Assembly: GCA_012719125.1 (NCBI GenBank)
Contig: JAAYAY010000352.1
Span: 1 to 64,000 of the forward strand
Origin: Planctomycetaceae bacterium
Lineage (GTDB): Bacteria > Planctomycetota > Planctomycetia > Pirellulales > Thermoguttaceae
DNA: 64,000 nucleotides
Reading direction: 5' to 3'
Below, in pieces: positions 1 to 8,361 of the stretch. Position 1 is the stretch's first letter; every line of letters begins with the position of its first letter. The notes under the pieces are model-generated. The model was given only the letters and a program-made list of their open reading frames with translations. It did no database searches and was not told where the DNA came from. The position numbers and the translations under genes are program-made.

Positions 1-150
1 AGCTATCCACGAAAGAAGAAACGCGAACACATCGGGGCCCCACAAATCACCAATGCAACCAAACAACAAATCGCGACGGCTACAAAACTTAAGAGCCAAC
101 GTCATGAATTTCGGTTAACGGCGTAGCGTGCCACCCATGAACAATCCGCG
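1..150. other. window edge, no gene seen
   Basis: Short stretch downstream of the minus-strand oxidoreductase. I see no coding signal, and short reading frames here are antisense artefacts. Confidence 0.5.
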
Positions 151-1518
151 TTAGACCACCTCCTCGACCACCCAGGGCTTGCGGTACTCTCGCCTGAAGA
201 GTCTCATGGCCTCGGGATCGTCGAGGATGTGCTCGGTCTTCGGGTCGATCTGCAGCGTCCGGCCGCCGAGCCGGCAACTGATGTTGGCATAGTGGACCAG
301 GAGGATGCTGCGGTGCCCCTCTTCGACGTCGGCGTTGGGCCGCTTGCGAGTCTTCACCGATTCGACGAAGTTCGCCTTGTGGTCGGGATCGGGATAGCGG
401 CCGTACATCTGGTCCTTGATCACCGGCTGCCGGTCCTTAGTGCGGACGAAGACCTGCCAGCCGCCGCCCATCCGGCCCACACACATCATGCCCTCCTCGC
501 CGTAGAGCTCGATCCGCGTGCCGTTTTGAGGCCAATGGGGGAAGATGTCGCCGTTTCGAATCCCGGGGTCGCTCCTCAGCATGTAAGGCGTGAACTCGGT
601 CTGTTCGTACGTCATCAGCAAGTCGGGAAACTCGAAGGTGGCCAACTGCGTGTCGGGCGTTTCGGCGTCGCCTTCGCTGAAACGCTTGCCCGTGCAGTAG
701 ACGCTGCTGGGATAGTCGACGCCGCAGAGCCAGCGGGCCAGATCGATCTGGTGAATCCCCTGGTAGGACATCTGCCCGCCGGCATAGTCCCACATTTTGC
801 GCCACCGGGTATGGATGGCCGTGTTGTACCTGCGGGCCGGGGCCGGGCCGTTCCACATCTCCCAATCGAGCGTTGCGGGCGGGTCGGTGTCGGGTCCCCA
901 CTTGAAGTTGGATTCGTAGGTCTGCTCAAACACGCGGCAAAGGTGCACCTTGCCCAGTTTACCTTCTTCGAGGTACTGCTTGGCGGCCAAGTTGTAGGGG
1001 GCACTGCGGTTCTGCGTGCCGATCTGAACGATGCGGTCGTGCTTGCGAGCGGCCCGGATCGCCTGGCGTCCTTCCCAGGGATTGTGGCTCTGGGGTTTCT
1101 CGCAATAGACGTCCTTGCCGGCCTGGCAGCAGAGGATGGTGGCCAGGGCGTGCCAGTGCGGCGTCGTGGCGATCACCGCGGCGTCGACCGAAGCGTCTCC
1201 GAGCATCTCGCGAAAGTCCTGGAGGCACTTGGGCACCTTGCCCCCCTGGCGTGTGACATAGTCCTTCGCTCGGGGCTCGTGCAACGCGCGATTCACGTCG
1301 CAAATATAGGCAATCTCGCAATCGCCGCGTTCGAGAAATCCCGTGGCCAGCGAGTGCCCGCGGCCTCCGCCGACGCCGATCATGGCCAGCACGAGCCGGT
1401 CATTGGCCGGGGTTGCACGGGCAGACCGAGGATTGGCCAGAACGGTGACGCCGCCGGCCAGGCCGAGTGCCGCCGCTGGAGTACGCTGGAGGAAACCGCG
1501 CCGATTGATTTCGGACAT
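151..1518 (-). CDS. Gfo/Idh/MocA family oxidoreductase, Tat-exported
   Basis: A 455-residue NAD(P)-dependent sugar dehydrogenase-like protein. The N-terminus carries a Tat signal (NRRGFLQRT followed by an Ala/Gly-rich hydrophobic stretch, about residues 5-35). A Rossmann fold starts near residue 40 (MIGVGGGRGHS), and the family EKP motif (YCEKPQSHNPW) holds the probable catalytic Lys. The C-terminal half matches the usual Gfo/Idh/MocA alpha/beta domain. It lies downstream of the PQQ-type protein on the same strand, and a XylR-type regulator precedes both, so a shared sugar-catabolic role is likely. The substrate cannot be read from the sequence. Confidence 0.9.
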   Translation of the reverse strand: MSEINRRGFLQRTPAAALGLAGGVTVLANPRSARATPANDRLVLAMIGVGGGRGHSLATGFLERGDCEIAYICDVNRALHEPRAKDYVTRQGGKVPKCLQDFREMLGDASVDAAVIATTPHWHALATILCCQAGKDVYCEKPQSHNPWEGRQAIRAARKHDRIVQIGTQNRSAPYNLAAKQYLEEGKLGKVHLCRVFEQTYESNFKWGPDTDPPATLDWEMWNGPAPARRYNTAIHTRWRKMWDYAGGQMSYQGIHQIDLARWLCGVDYPSSVYCTGKRFSEGDAETPDTQLATFEFPDLLMTYEQTEFTPYMLRSDPGIRNGDIFPHWPQNGTRIELYGEEGMMCVGRMGGGWQVFVRTKDRQPVIKDQMYGRYPDPDHKANFVESVKTRKRPNADVEEGHRSILLVHYANISCRLGGRTLQIDPKTEHILDDPEAMRLFRREYRKPWVVEEVV

Positions 1519-1686
1519 GGAATTACCGCCTTTCCAAGAGGTGGGTGAACTACTTCTGATTCATCCCACAAGATACGCTGCCCGGCAGCGGCGCGCCAAC
1601 ATAAAAAATCGCTGCAAAGCTTTACGTGAAAAGCGCAGGGACAAGGGAAACGGCCTTCAAAACCAAGGATTCGGCCGTCTTGTTCC

Positions 1687-3354
1687 CTATTCCTCGGCGA
1701 TTATCTCTCCAGACACCGCCTCATCGAGGGGAAGTTCGAAGCAGGCCGCCTCCCCGGCGTTTCGAACGAGCAGCAAACGCCCGTAGAGGCAGAGATTGTT
1801 CCAGGTCATATCCTCGAACGCGGTGAAACGCCCTAATTCTTTGGACTCGGTCGGCATTGCCTCGACCATCACCACGTCGCCCGATTCCGCCTGCACGAGC
1901 AACAGCGGACCGACCCCCAAGAGCTGGCCGTGGCCGTAGCGTCCCTGTTTCCATTGGCGAGTACCGGTTTCCGAGTCGACGCATTCGAGGATCCCGTCCG
2001 ACAGGCCATAGACGTAACCTTCGCGCACAACCACGTTGGTGAACTTGGTCCGCAAGGACCGTTTCGTACGCCATACCTCGCGGGTCTGGAACGGGCCCGT
2101 TCCGGCACGCTCGATATGAAGCAGCAGCGCACCGCCTCCATATCCTTTGGAAAGAAGAACCCGATCCTTGCTCAACACGACCGGCTGGGAAACGTTGGGC
2201 GTGGACGTGCTTCCCCCGGGCCAATCGTGAGTCCACAGCACTGCTCCAGTCGTTGGGTCGTGGGCGGAAATGTTGTCTTCATTGACCGACAGAACCTGCC
2301 GCACGCCGCCCAGCGTGCCCAGCATGGGAGACGAATAGCTCACTTGCCGATCTCCCGCTTCCCACACCAACTCGCCTGTGCTCTTCTGGAATGCTGCCAG
2401 CGATACGCAGCGCCCACCGGCGGGACCGCCGGCCGAGACGACGACCAGGTCGTCGACGATCAGGGGGGAGGAAGAACGCCCCCAGGCAACACCCTTTTCG
2501 TCTTCGCCGGGCCGGACACCGTATCGTGCGAGCAGGTCGTCGCTCCAAAGGACGGTTCCGTCGGCGCCATTCAGACAATGCAGGATTCCCGTGGCCCCCA
2601 AGGTGTAGACCTTCCCCTCGTGGATCGTGGGCGTGCCGCGAGGCCCCACACCCCCGGCAAGCGTGGCGTGGCGCGCTTTGACACTCTGGGCCCAAACGGG
2701 CTCTCCGGTTTCCACCTTGTAGCAAGTGACCATCTCCAGATCGCCGCGTTGTTCCTGCGTCAGGGCGAATCCGTTCACTGCGACGAAAGACGACCAGCCC
2801 GCCCCGATGGACCGCCGCCAGAGTTGGCGAGGCTTGTTTCGCGTCCAATCGCGAGAGAGCGTGATTCCGCTGACCGTTGCATCGCGATTCGGGCCAAGGA
2901 ACTGGGGAAAGTCGTTCTCCGTGGTCGTGGCCAGATCGGCGTCTTCTCGCGATGCGGACGACTCGGGAATCGGCAGCATCTCATTCGGCGGAGACGCCCA
3001 GCGAAAGGCGAAGACGGGAACGAGGTCGCCACTGACGTGATCGACCTTGAACAAGGCGCCCGCCAGGGCAATAGCCGCCGTCAAACCGGCGAGCACGAGA
3101 AGTCGCGTGCGAGCCCGATAGCCGCTGAAAATCAGGAACCACACAAGCAGCACCATGGCGGCAAGAAAACAGCCGAGGATCGTCAGCAGGTTGGTCACTG
3201 CGCCGTCGCGGGTTGCGTCGCTGAGCCTCGCCCCAACCACGGCGAGCAGCAAGACGACCACCACGGCCAATACTCGAGCAGACGGGACCAAACGTCCACG
3301 CCGTTTCGCCTGCGGCAGATACGTTCCATCGACGGACGGTTGTTCTTCCGGCAT
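1687..3354 (-). CDS. membrane-anchored PQQ-like beta-propeller protein
   Basis: About 555 residues. Three hydrophobic segments lie in roughly the first 110 residues (LAVVVVLLLAVVGA, then a second and third helix). They are followed by PQQ/WD-type propeller blades with recurring W/G-D-G-T-V-LW elements such as NGADGTVLWSDD and DPTTGAVLWTHDW. The ATG at 3354 is preferred over an upstream TTG. The protein is probably a periplasmic scaffold or dehydrogenase-like protein. No metal or PQQ ligand set is clear, so enzymatic activity is unproven. The family (outer membrane assembly or PQQ repeat proteins) is very common in planctomycetes. Confidence 0.85.
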   Translation of the reverse strand: MPEEQPSVDGTYLPQAKRRGRLVPSARVLAVVVVLLLAVVGARLSDATRDGAVTNLLTILGCFLAAMVLLVWFLIFSGYRARTRLLVLAGLTAAIALAGALFKVDHVSGDLVPVFAFRWASPPNEMLPIPESSASREDADLATTTENDFPQFLGPNRDATVSGITLSRDWTRNKPRQLWRRSIGAGWSSFVAVNGFALTQEQRGDLEMVTCYKVETGEPVWAQSVKARHATLAGGVGPRGTPTIHEGKVYTLGATGILHCLNGADGTVLWSDDLLARYGVRPGEDEKGVAWGRSSSPLIVDDLVVVSAGGPAGGRCVSLAAFQKSTGELVWEAGDRQVSYSSPMLGTLGGVRQVLSVNEDNISAHDPTTGAVLWTHDWPGGSTSTPNVSQPVVLSKDRVLLSKGYGGGALLLHIERAGTGPFQTREVWRTKRSLRTKFTNVVVREGYVYGLSDGILECVDSETGTRQWKQGRYGHGQLLGVGPLLLVQAESGDVVMVEAMPTESKELGRFTAFEDMTWNNLCLYGRLLLVRNAGEAACFELPLDEAVSGEIIAEE

Positions 3355-3493
3355 GGGCGAGTACTTTTTCCAAAGCGGGGAAGGGCGGCAACCCAACTTT
3401 CACAAAAACATGCGAGCACCATGGGCACAAGTCCAGCACAAGGACACTAAAAGGCGAGGCCGTCCCTCCCGCACGAATCAAGGCACGTCTTCG

Positions 3494-4708
3494 TCAGGGC
3501 GTCGAGCAGCCGACCTCCGGTTGCGACTTCGGCGTGGCATAGCGTTGACGATACTCGCGCGGCGTTTGCCCCGTGGCCTGACGGATTCGCGTGCTCATGT
3601 GCTGCACCGAGCAGAATCCCGACAGCCTGGCAATCTCCCGGAAGGTCCGGTCGGTCGAGACCAACAGTTGCTTGGCCCGCTCGATCCGAACCCGCTGGAT
3701 TTCCTCGTGGACGGTGCGTCCCAGGACGGCTTTGAACCGCCGGCGAAGGGTGGCATTCGTCGAACTGATGGCTCGGCTGACGTCGTCCAGGCCGATCCGT
3801 TCGCAAGCGTGCTCGCGGATGTATCGCAGGGCCCCGGCCACGTCGTCATCGCCCACGGCAAGAATCTCGGTTGAACCGCGAGCGACGATCCCTACCGGCG
3901 AGACCAAACGCTTCCCGGGCGCCACCGGCTCGCCGTCCATCCATTGATCCAACAGGAGGGCCGCCTCATAACCCGTCTGCTGAGCACCTTGATCGACGCT
4001 CGTCAGCGGCGGATCGGTGAACGGGCAAACAGCCTCCTCGTTGTCGACGCCGACCACCGCGATATCTTCCGGTACGCGCAGTCCCGCCATCCGGCAGGCT
4101 TCGAGGATCTGGAGGGCTCGCGAATCGTTGCAGGTCATGAGCCCCAGCGGGCGAGGCAGGCCGGTGAGCCACTGGGCCAATTCGCCGCACAGCCTTTCCC
4201 AGGTGTCCGAGGCCGTATCCGGCACGTTGTGAATGGCACAGGAGTAACCGGCCGCAACAATCGCCTCCTGAAAGGCCTCTTCCCGCCTCTTGGAGCAGCC
4301 GTTCACGGGCGTGGGACTGTAGCCGCAATAGGCGAAATGGACAAAGCCGCGTTCCAGCAGATGGCTGGCTGCCAGCTTCGCCACGGCCGTGTTATCGGTC
4401 CCCACGTAGGGAATACTCATGTCGGGACGGAACCAGCCGTAGCCGCCGCCGACTCCCACCAGCGGCACCGACAGGCGCAGCAAGTCGGGGCCGTTCGGAT
4501 CGTCGAACCCCACGATCACCCCGTCCCAGCGTCCGACGAGCATCGATTCGAGCGAACTGCTGCTGCGGCTCTCGGGAAGAAAGACGTTCCAGTTGCCGCG
4601 TTGGTGCGCAAAGGCCATGACGCCGCTGACGACCTTGCGCATGGCGGCGCGGCCAACCTCCAAGAAAACGCCGACGGATCGCGGCTGTTTCTCGTTCGAA
4701 TAGTTCAT
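3494..4708 (-). CDS. XylR-type transcriptional regulator (LacI-like sensor + AraC HTH)
   Basis: A 404-residue regulator. Residues about 10-270 resemble periplasmic-binding/LacI sugar sensors (DGVIVGFDDPNG, LGLMTCNDSRA, VVGVDNEEAVCPF, PLTSVDQG). The last ~100 residues form an AraC/XylS DNA-binding domain with two HTH units (DDVSRAISSTNATLRRRF and FREIARLSGFCSVQHMS). The ATG at 4708 is chosen because GGAAGAG sits about 9 nt upstream. The 395-codon size matches E. coli XylR. It is divergent from the aldolase gene at 5148 and upstream of two genes on its own strand, so it probably controls one or both in response to a sugar. Confidence 0.9.
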   Translation of the reverse strand: MNYSNEKQPRSVGVFLEVGRAAMRKVVSGVMAFAHQRGNWNVFLPESRSSSSLESMLVGRWDGVIVGFDDPNGPDLLRLSVPLVGVGGGYGWFRPDMSIPYVGTDNTAVAKLAASHLLERGFVHFAYCGYSPTPVNGCSKRREEAFQEAIVAAGYSCAIHNVPDTASDTWERLCGELAQWLTGLPRPLGLMTCNDSRALQILEACRMAGLRVPEDIAVVGVDNEEAVCPFTDPPLTSVDQGAQQTGYEAALLLDQWMDGEPVAPGKRLVSPVGIVARGSTEILAVGDDDVAGALRYIREHACERIGLDDVSRAISSTNATLRRRFKAVLGRTVHEEIQRVRIERAKQLLVSTDRTFREIARLSGFCSVQHMSTRIRQATGQTPREYRQRYATPKSQPEVGCSTP

Positions 4709-5147
4709 CGAATCCTCTTCCGTCCTAGCCAGAGAACGTCCCAGACGGGTGACTTCCATGGTCGCCCTGGGGAACTCGGCTGTCAAGAGTTTGGGGCGGG
4801 GGTCCACGATTTCCCCCCGACTTGATGAGAGTCTGTAAGGCGTTGCAGTGAATCTTGTTGCGCGTCGAGGCCCAACGGCCGGACGGCGTCTGGATTGAGT
4901 TGTGCCGCCGCGCCTCGCGGGCTGACGTTGGGGGGATGACTCTGCTCCACGGGCTGCCCCCGTGGCTACGACGTATCGCCCACTGTGTGGGCCGGCGACT
5001 TGCTATGGGCGGCCAAGATCGAATACAGTGAGGGCCTGGAGTCGTGGCCGATGGGAGCCCAATGTCTTGGGAGAGGACGCGGCGGACGGTTTCGCAATCG
5101 ACGTCAGAATCAAGAGAACCTGCTCACACACCAACGGGAGACACATC
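4709..5147. promoter_or_regulatory. divergent intergenic region, regulator / aldolase
   Basis: About 440 bases between divergent genes, the natural site for operators of the XylR-type regulator. A short palindrome (CCACGGGCTGCCCCCGTGG) lies near 4948-4966 and resembles the dispersed CACGGGC repeats elsewhere in the window. No convincing -35/-10 pair was picked out. Confidence 0.35.
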
Positions 5148-6269
5148 ATGTCGACAGAGAAACGCATCACGAGGCGACGGATGCTCCGAGTCACGACAGC
5201 CGCCGCCTCCGGCGCCCTTGCGACCACCTTCCTGCAGAAGCGGTCACTCGGTGCGAGCCTGCTTGCCGAAACAGGTGCGGCAGCGGATCCCAGGATCCAG
5301 GGCCCGTTTCTGATTCTGTCGACACCCTTCACTGCATCCGGCGCCGTGGACTACGACGCCCTTGCCCGGCAGGCCTGTTACATGGACTGGTGCGGCTGTC
5401 CGGGCATGATCTGGCCCCAGTCGGGCGACAGCGTCGATCTGCTCACGATGGACGAGAAGCTCCAGGGAATGGAGGTGCTTGCCGAGACGGCTCGTAATCT
5501 TCGAACGACCGCCCTGTGCCTTGGCGTTCAGGGAAAAGACACCGACGAAATGCTCGTCTATGCCAGGCATGCCGAGAAGTTGGCCCCGCCGGCCTTCATC
5601 TCGCGGCCACCCGACTCGGGCAAAACGCAAGACGACATGCGCGAGTACTGGCGAGCCCTGGCCTCGGTCACGAAGCGGCCCGTGTTTCACCAGACGACGG
5701 GCGGCACGGCGTACAAGGGGCCGGTCCCCTCCCCGCAACTCCTGATCGAATTGGCCAAGGAGTTTCCCAATTACGGCTACGTGAAGGAGGAGGCCGGTTC
5801 CGTCATCGCCCGCATGCGGGAGTTGGTGGCCGCCAAGCCGCCGATCCGGCGAGTATTCGGCGCCCGGGGCGGATACGGCTGGCTCTACGAGTTGCGGCTG
5901 GGGGCGGAAGGCCTGATCACCGAGCGGGCCATCTATGCCGACGTGCTCACCCGCATCTGGGAGTTGCACAAGAGCGGCTCGGATCCGGCGGCCCTGCGCG
6001 ACGCCTACAGCAAGTTCCTCCTCATGATCAACCTCAGCAGGACCCATCCGGGTGACTTGCGAGGCTACCAGTTATATCTCTGGAAGAAACGCGGCGTCTT
6101 CGAGACGACGGTCTCGCGTCAATACGGGCCCCGTGGAACCATTCCGGAATCCCCCATCTTTTCGGAGCTGCAATTGACCGAGGACGAGATCGCCGAGATC
6201 GATTATCGATTCGAGGCACTCAAGCCCTACCAGAAGCCGGGATCGCCAAAGCTCACTCCTGACGGTTGA
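5148..6269 (+). CDS. Tat-exported dihydrodipicolinate synthase family protein
   Basis: A 373-residue DapA/NAL-superfamily TIM barrel with an N-terminal Tat signal (RITRRRMLRVTTAAASGA). GGGAG lies 8 nt before the ATG at 5148, which rules out the longer frame. The Schiff-base Lys is probably K213 in YGYVKEEAGS. The usual start of the barrel is seen as GPFLILSTPFTASGAVDYD. Members of this family cleave or condense 2-keto acids such as keto-deoxy sugar acids. Export of a DapA-like aldolase is unusual outside planctomycetes and related phyla. It is divergent from a XylR-type regulator, which suggests sugar-acid catabolism. Confidence 0.88.
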   Translation: MSTEKRITRRRMLRVTTAAASGALATTFLQKRSLGASLLAETGAAADPRIQGPFLILSTPFTASGAVDYDALARQACYMDWCGCPGMIWPQSGDSVDLLTMDEKLQGMEVLAETARNLRTTALCLGVQGKDTDEMLVYARHAEKLAPPAFISRPPDSGKTQDDMREYWRALASVTKRPVFHQTTGGTAYKGPVPSPQLLIELAKEFPNYGYVKEEAGSVIARMRELVAAKPPIRRVFGARGGYGWLYELRLGAEGLITERAIYADVLTRIWELHKSGSDPAALRDAYSKFLLMINLSRTHPGDLRGYQLYLWKKRGVFETTVSRQYGPRGTIPESPIFSELQLTEDEIAEIDYRFEALKPYQKPGSPKLTPDG

Positions 6270-6601
6270 CGTAGCGGCTACTGGTGGATCGTACAGGTTT
6301 GGATCCATTGCGTTGCCTCGGAGAGTGACGGGCAAAACGTGACGACAATATGATTCTAAATGCCCTTTCACGATTCCCAGAAGAAATCGGATTCCGCCAC
6401 CGACCTTGTGTCGGTGGAGACAACGTTTGACGGCTCGACCCCCTCAGCGAGTTTCTCGTTCCACGCCCGCCGCAACGCGGCGGGCGTGGAACGAGAACGA
6501 CGCCGCCCGCCCTGTGCTCCCCATTCCCACCCCCTGCCTCAACGTTTATGCTGAGGGGGGGCGGCATCAGAACGGCGAGTACGCCTAAACAGAGCGTGGA
6601 G
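6270..6601. other. intergenic region with perfect palindrome
   Basis: Gene-free stretch upstream of the transporter. Its main feature is the 21-bp hairpin at 6453-6497. Nothing else was recognised. Confidence 0.5.
6453..6497. repeat. 21-bp perfect hairpin, loop AAC
   Basis: TTCTCGTTCCACGCCCGCCG plus C at 6453-6473 pairs perfectly with 6477-6497 around a three-base loop. There is no T-tract after it, so it is not a typical Rho-independent terminator. It resembles a REP-type palindrome. Confidence 0.8.
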
Positions 6602-7795
6602 ATGAGCGATCGGGCGGAGTGGTCCTACATCGGGTTTCTGGCCTTGCTGACGGCCACGCCTGCGCTGGCCACGGACATGTATCTGTCGGCCATTCCCACG
6701 ATTGCCCGGCAGTGGAATTCCAGCGAGAGCGTGATCAGCCTGTCGCTGGTGCTGTGGTTCGTGGCGTTCAGTATCTTCCTGTTGGTATGGGGGCCGATTT
6801 CGGACCGAACGGGTCGCAAGCCCGTGCTCATCACCGGGTTGATCGTATTCGTGGCGTCGAGCATCCTCTGCTCTGTGGCACGGAATCCTGTCCAACTGAT
6901 CGGTTTTCGGATCCTTCAGGGGATCGGGGCCGCATCACCTTCGACGATGGTCATGGCGATCTGCCGCGATCGATTCGAGGGGGCCGTGCGGCAGAAGGTG
7001 CTGGGTTTCATCGGCGTGGTCATGCCGATCGTCCCCATGGTCGCGCCGGCGATCGGGGCGGGCGTGATGGCGGTCGGCTCGTGGCGGTGGATCTTCGGCG
7101 TGCAGGCGAGCCTGGCGACGGTTTCGCTTTGCCTATCGTTCGGCTATCGAGAAACGGCCGAGTTGGAGGCCGGCGGCGGGGTCATTGATGCGTTTCGGCG
7201 ATACGGCCGCCTGCTGGCGAACGGCCGGTTCGTGGCCGCCAACACGACGATGGGGTTGGCGGTCGGTCCGCTGTTCGGGTTCATTGCCTTCTCGCCGATC
7301 GTTTACCAGAAGATCTTCTCTCTGTCGGAGATTGCCTTCGCGTGTCTATTTGGTGCGAATGCTCTGGCGGCCACGCTGGGCGCCGGCCTGTGCGTGCGAT
7401 TGGCGCCGAGGATGTCGCAGTACCGGCTGCTGACGATCAGTTTCGCCGGCATCCTGCTCGCCGGCCTCGGAATTCTCGCCGTGGGAAGTATTCATCCCTT
7501 CGCCTTCGCGGCCTTGATGGCTGCCGCCAATATGTGCATCGGCCTGAGCCGCCCCCTCGCCAACCACCTGGTTCTCGAACAGGTGGCCCACGATATCGGG
7601 GCCGCCTCGTCGTTCCTGGTGTTCTACCAGGGCATGGTCGGGGCGGTCTGCATGTGGTTTACCTGCCGCCCCTGGCCGACACCGATTCTGGCGTTCGGCG
7701 TGCTGGTGGTGGTGCTGTCGACTGTGATTCTGACGGTTTGGCCGTTCCTGGTGAACGCTTTGAGAGCAGGAGACGAGCAGGCGTCTCATGGGTGA
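6602..7795 (+). CDS. MFS drug-resistance transporter, Bcr/CflA type
   Basis: A 397-residue integral membrane protein with about 12 hydrophobic segments. It shows family features of Bcr/CflA: an N-terminal LLTATPALATDMYLSAIP, the motif-A-like GPISDRTGRKPVLITG after helix 2, and LQGIGAASPSTMVMAICRD in helix 4-5. The ATG at 6602 begins MSDRAEW, and an upstream ATG at 6548 would add a non-membrane leader. It is a predicted proton-driven efflux permease, probably for small amphipathic or sugar-like compounds. Confidence 0.9.
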   Translation: MSDRAEWSYIGFLALLTATPALATDMYLSAIPTIARQWNSSESVISLSLVLWFVAFSIFLLVWGPISDRTGRKPVLITGLIVFVASSILCSVARNPVQLIGFRILQGIGAASPSTMVMAICRDRFEGAVRQKVLGFIGVVMPIVPMVAPAIGAGVMAVGSWRWIFGVQASLATVSLCLSFGYRETAELEAGGGVIDAFRRYGRLLANGRFVAANTTMGLAVGPLFGFIAFSPIVYQKIFSLSEIAFACLFGANALAATLGAGLCVRLAPRMSQYRLLTISFAGILLAGLGILAVGSIHPFAFAALMAAANMCIGLSRPLANHLVLEQVAHDIGAASSFLVFYQGMVGAVCMWFTCRPWPTPILAFGVLVVVLSTVILTVWPFLVNALRAGDEQASHG

Positions 7796-7874
7796 GACGC
7801 GGCAGCGTGAAGATGCGCGTGTCAGGGAATGGGAATCCGACCGCGATCAGCCCTTGGGATAAAGGAAGATCGAT

Positions 7875-8273
7875 ATGCCCGAACCGATCGACGACAAGGA
7901 CCTCGCGTTCGTCGAAAAACGTCGACGCTTGGTCCGTTGGTGGAACCTGGTCGGGTCCGCAACCCTGGCGGGCCTGGCGGCCTTCGTAGCCTGGATGTTC
8001 TGGGCCCATCCGCGGCTGATCAACCCGCTTCACGTCGTGGGAGAAATCGAAGCCGGCCGAATCGCGCAGTCGACGCTTGAACTCATGGCCGTCATGCTGC
8101 CGATGGTTGTCTTGGTGATCTTCCTGGTGCTGGGGGTGATGCTCGGCTTCGCGTTTGCGATGATTGGGAACGAACGGCGGTATTTGATGATTATCGATCG
8201 GTTGAGGCACGATGTCATTGCCGTCTTCGAAGGGCACAGAGATCCGGAGTACTGGCGCTACCGAATCGGTTGA
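7875..8273 (+). CDS. small two-helix membrane protein, unknown
   Basis: A 132-residue protein that I do not recognise. It has two transmembrane helices (about residues 28-50 and 75-100) separated by a short loop, with charged N- and C-terminal tails (KRRRLVRWW; ERRYLMIIDRLRHDV). Codon use resembles its neighbours. It lies between the transporter and the ceramidase-like gene on the same strand. Confidence 0.7.
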   Translation: MPEPIDDKDLAFVEKRRRLVRWWNLVGSATLAGLAAFVAWMFWAHPRLINPLHVVGEIEAGRIAQSTLELMAVMLPMVVLVIFLVLGVMLGFAFAMIGNERRYLMIIDRLRHDVIAVFEGHRDPEYWRYRIG

Positions 8274-8361
8274 CTTGCCTGCCCGGTTGTGCAGAATGTG
8301 GTTCGTGTGGACGCGTGGCCGACGCCACGACAGCCGCCCCCTGGCACGGGAGTTTCTCGCA

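Noticed and set aside
229-1548. 439-residue open frame on the + strand
   Set aside because: It is antisense to the Gfo/Idh gene, has no family features, and its composition is that of a GC-rich shadow frame.
5727-5734. Degenerate KOPS (GGGGAGGG) sites such as this one and 18894
   Set aside because: Relaxed GGGNAGGG matches are frequent by chance in GC-rich DNA, so only exact GGGCAGGG was used for the polarity claim.
6453-6497. Rho-independent terminator
   Set aside because: The hairpin is strong, but no T-tract follows on either strand.
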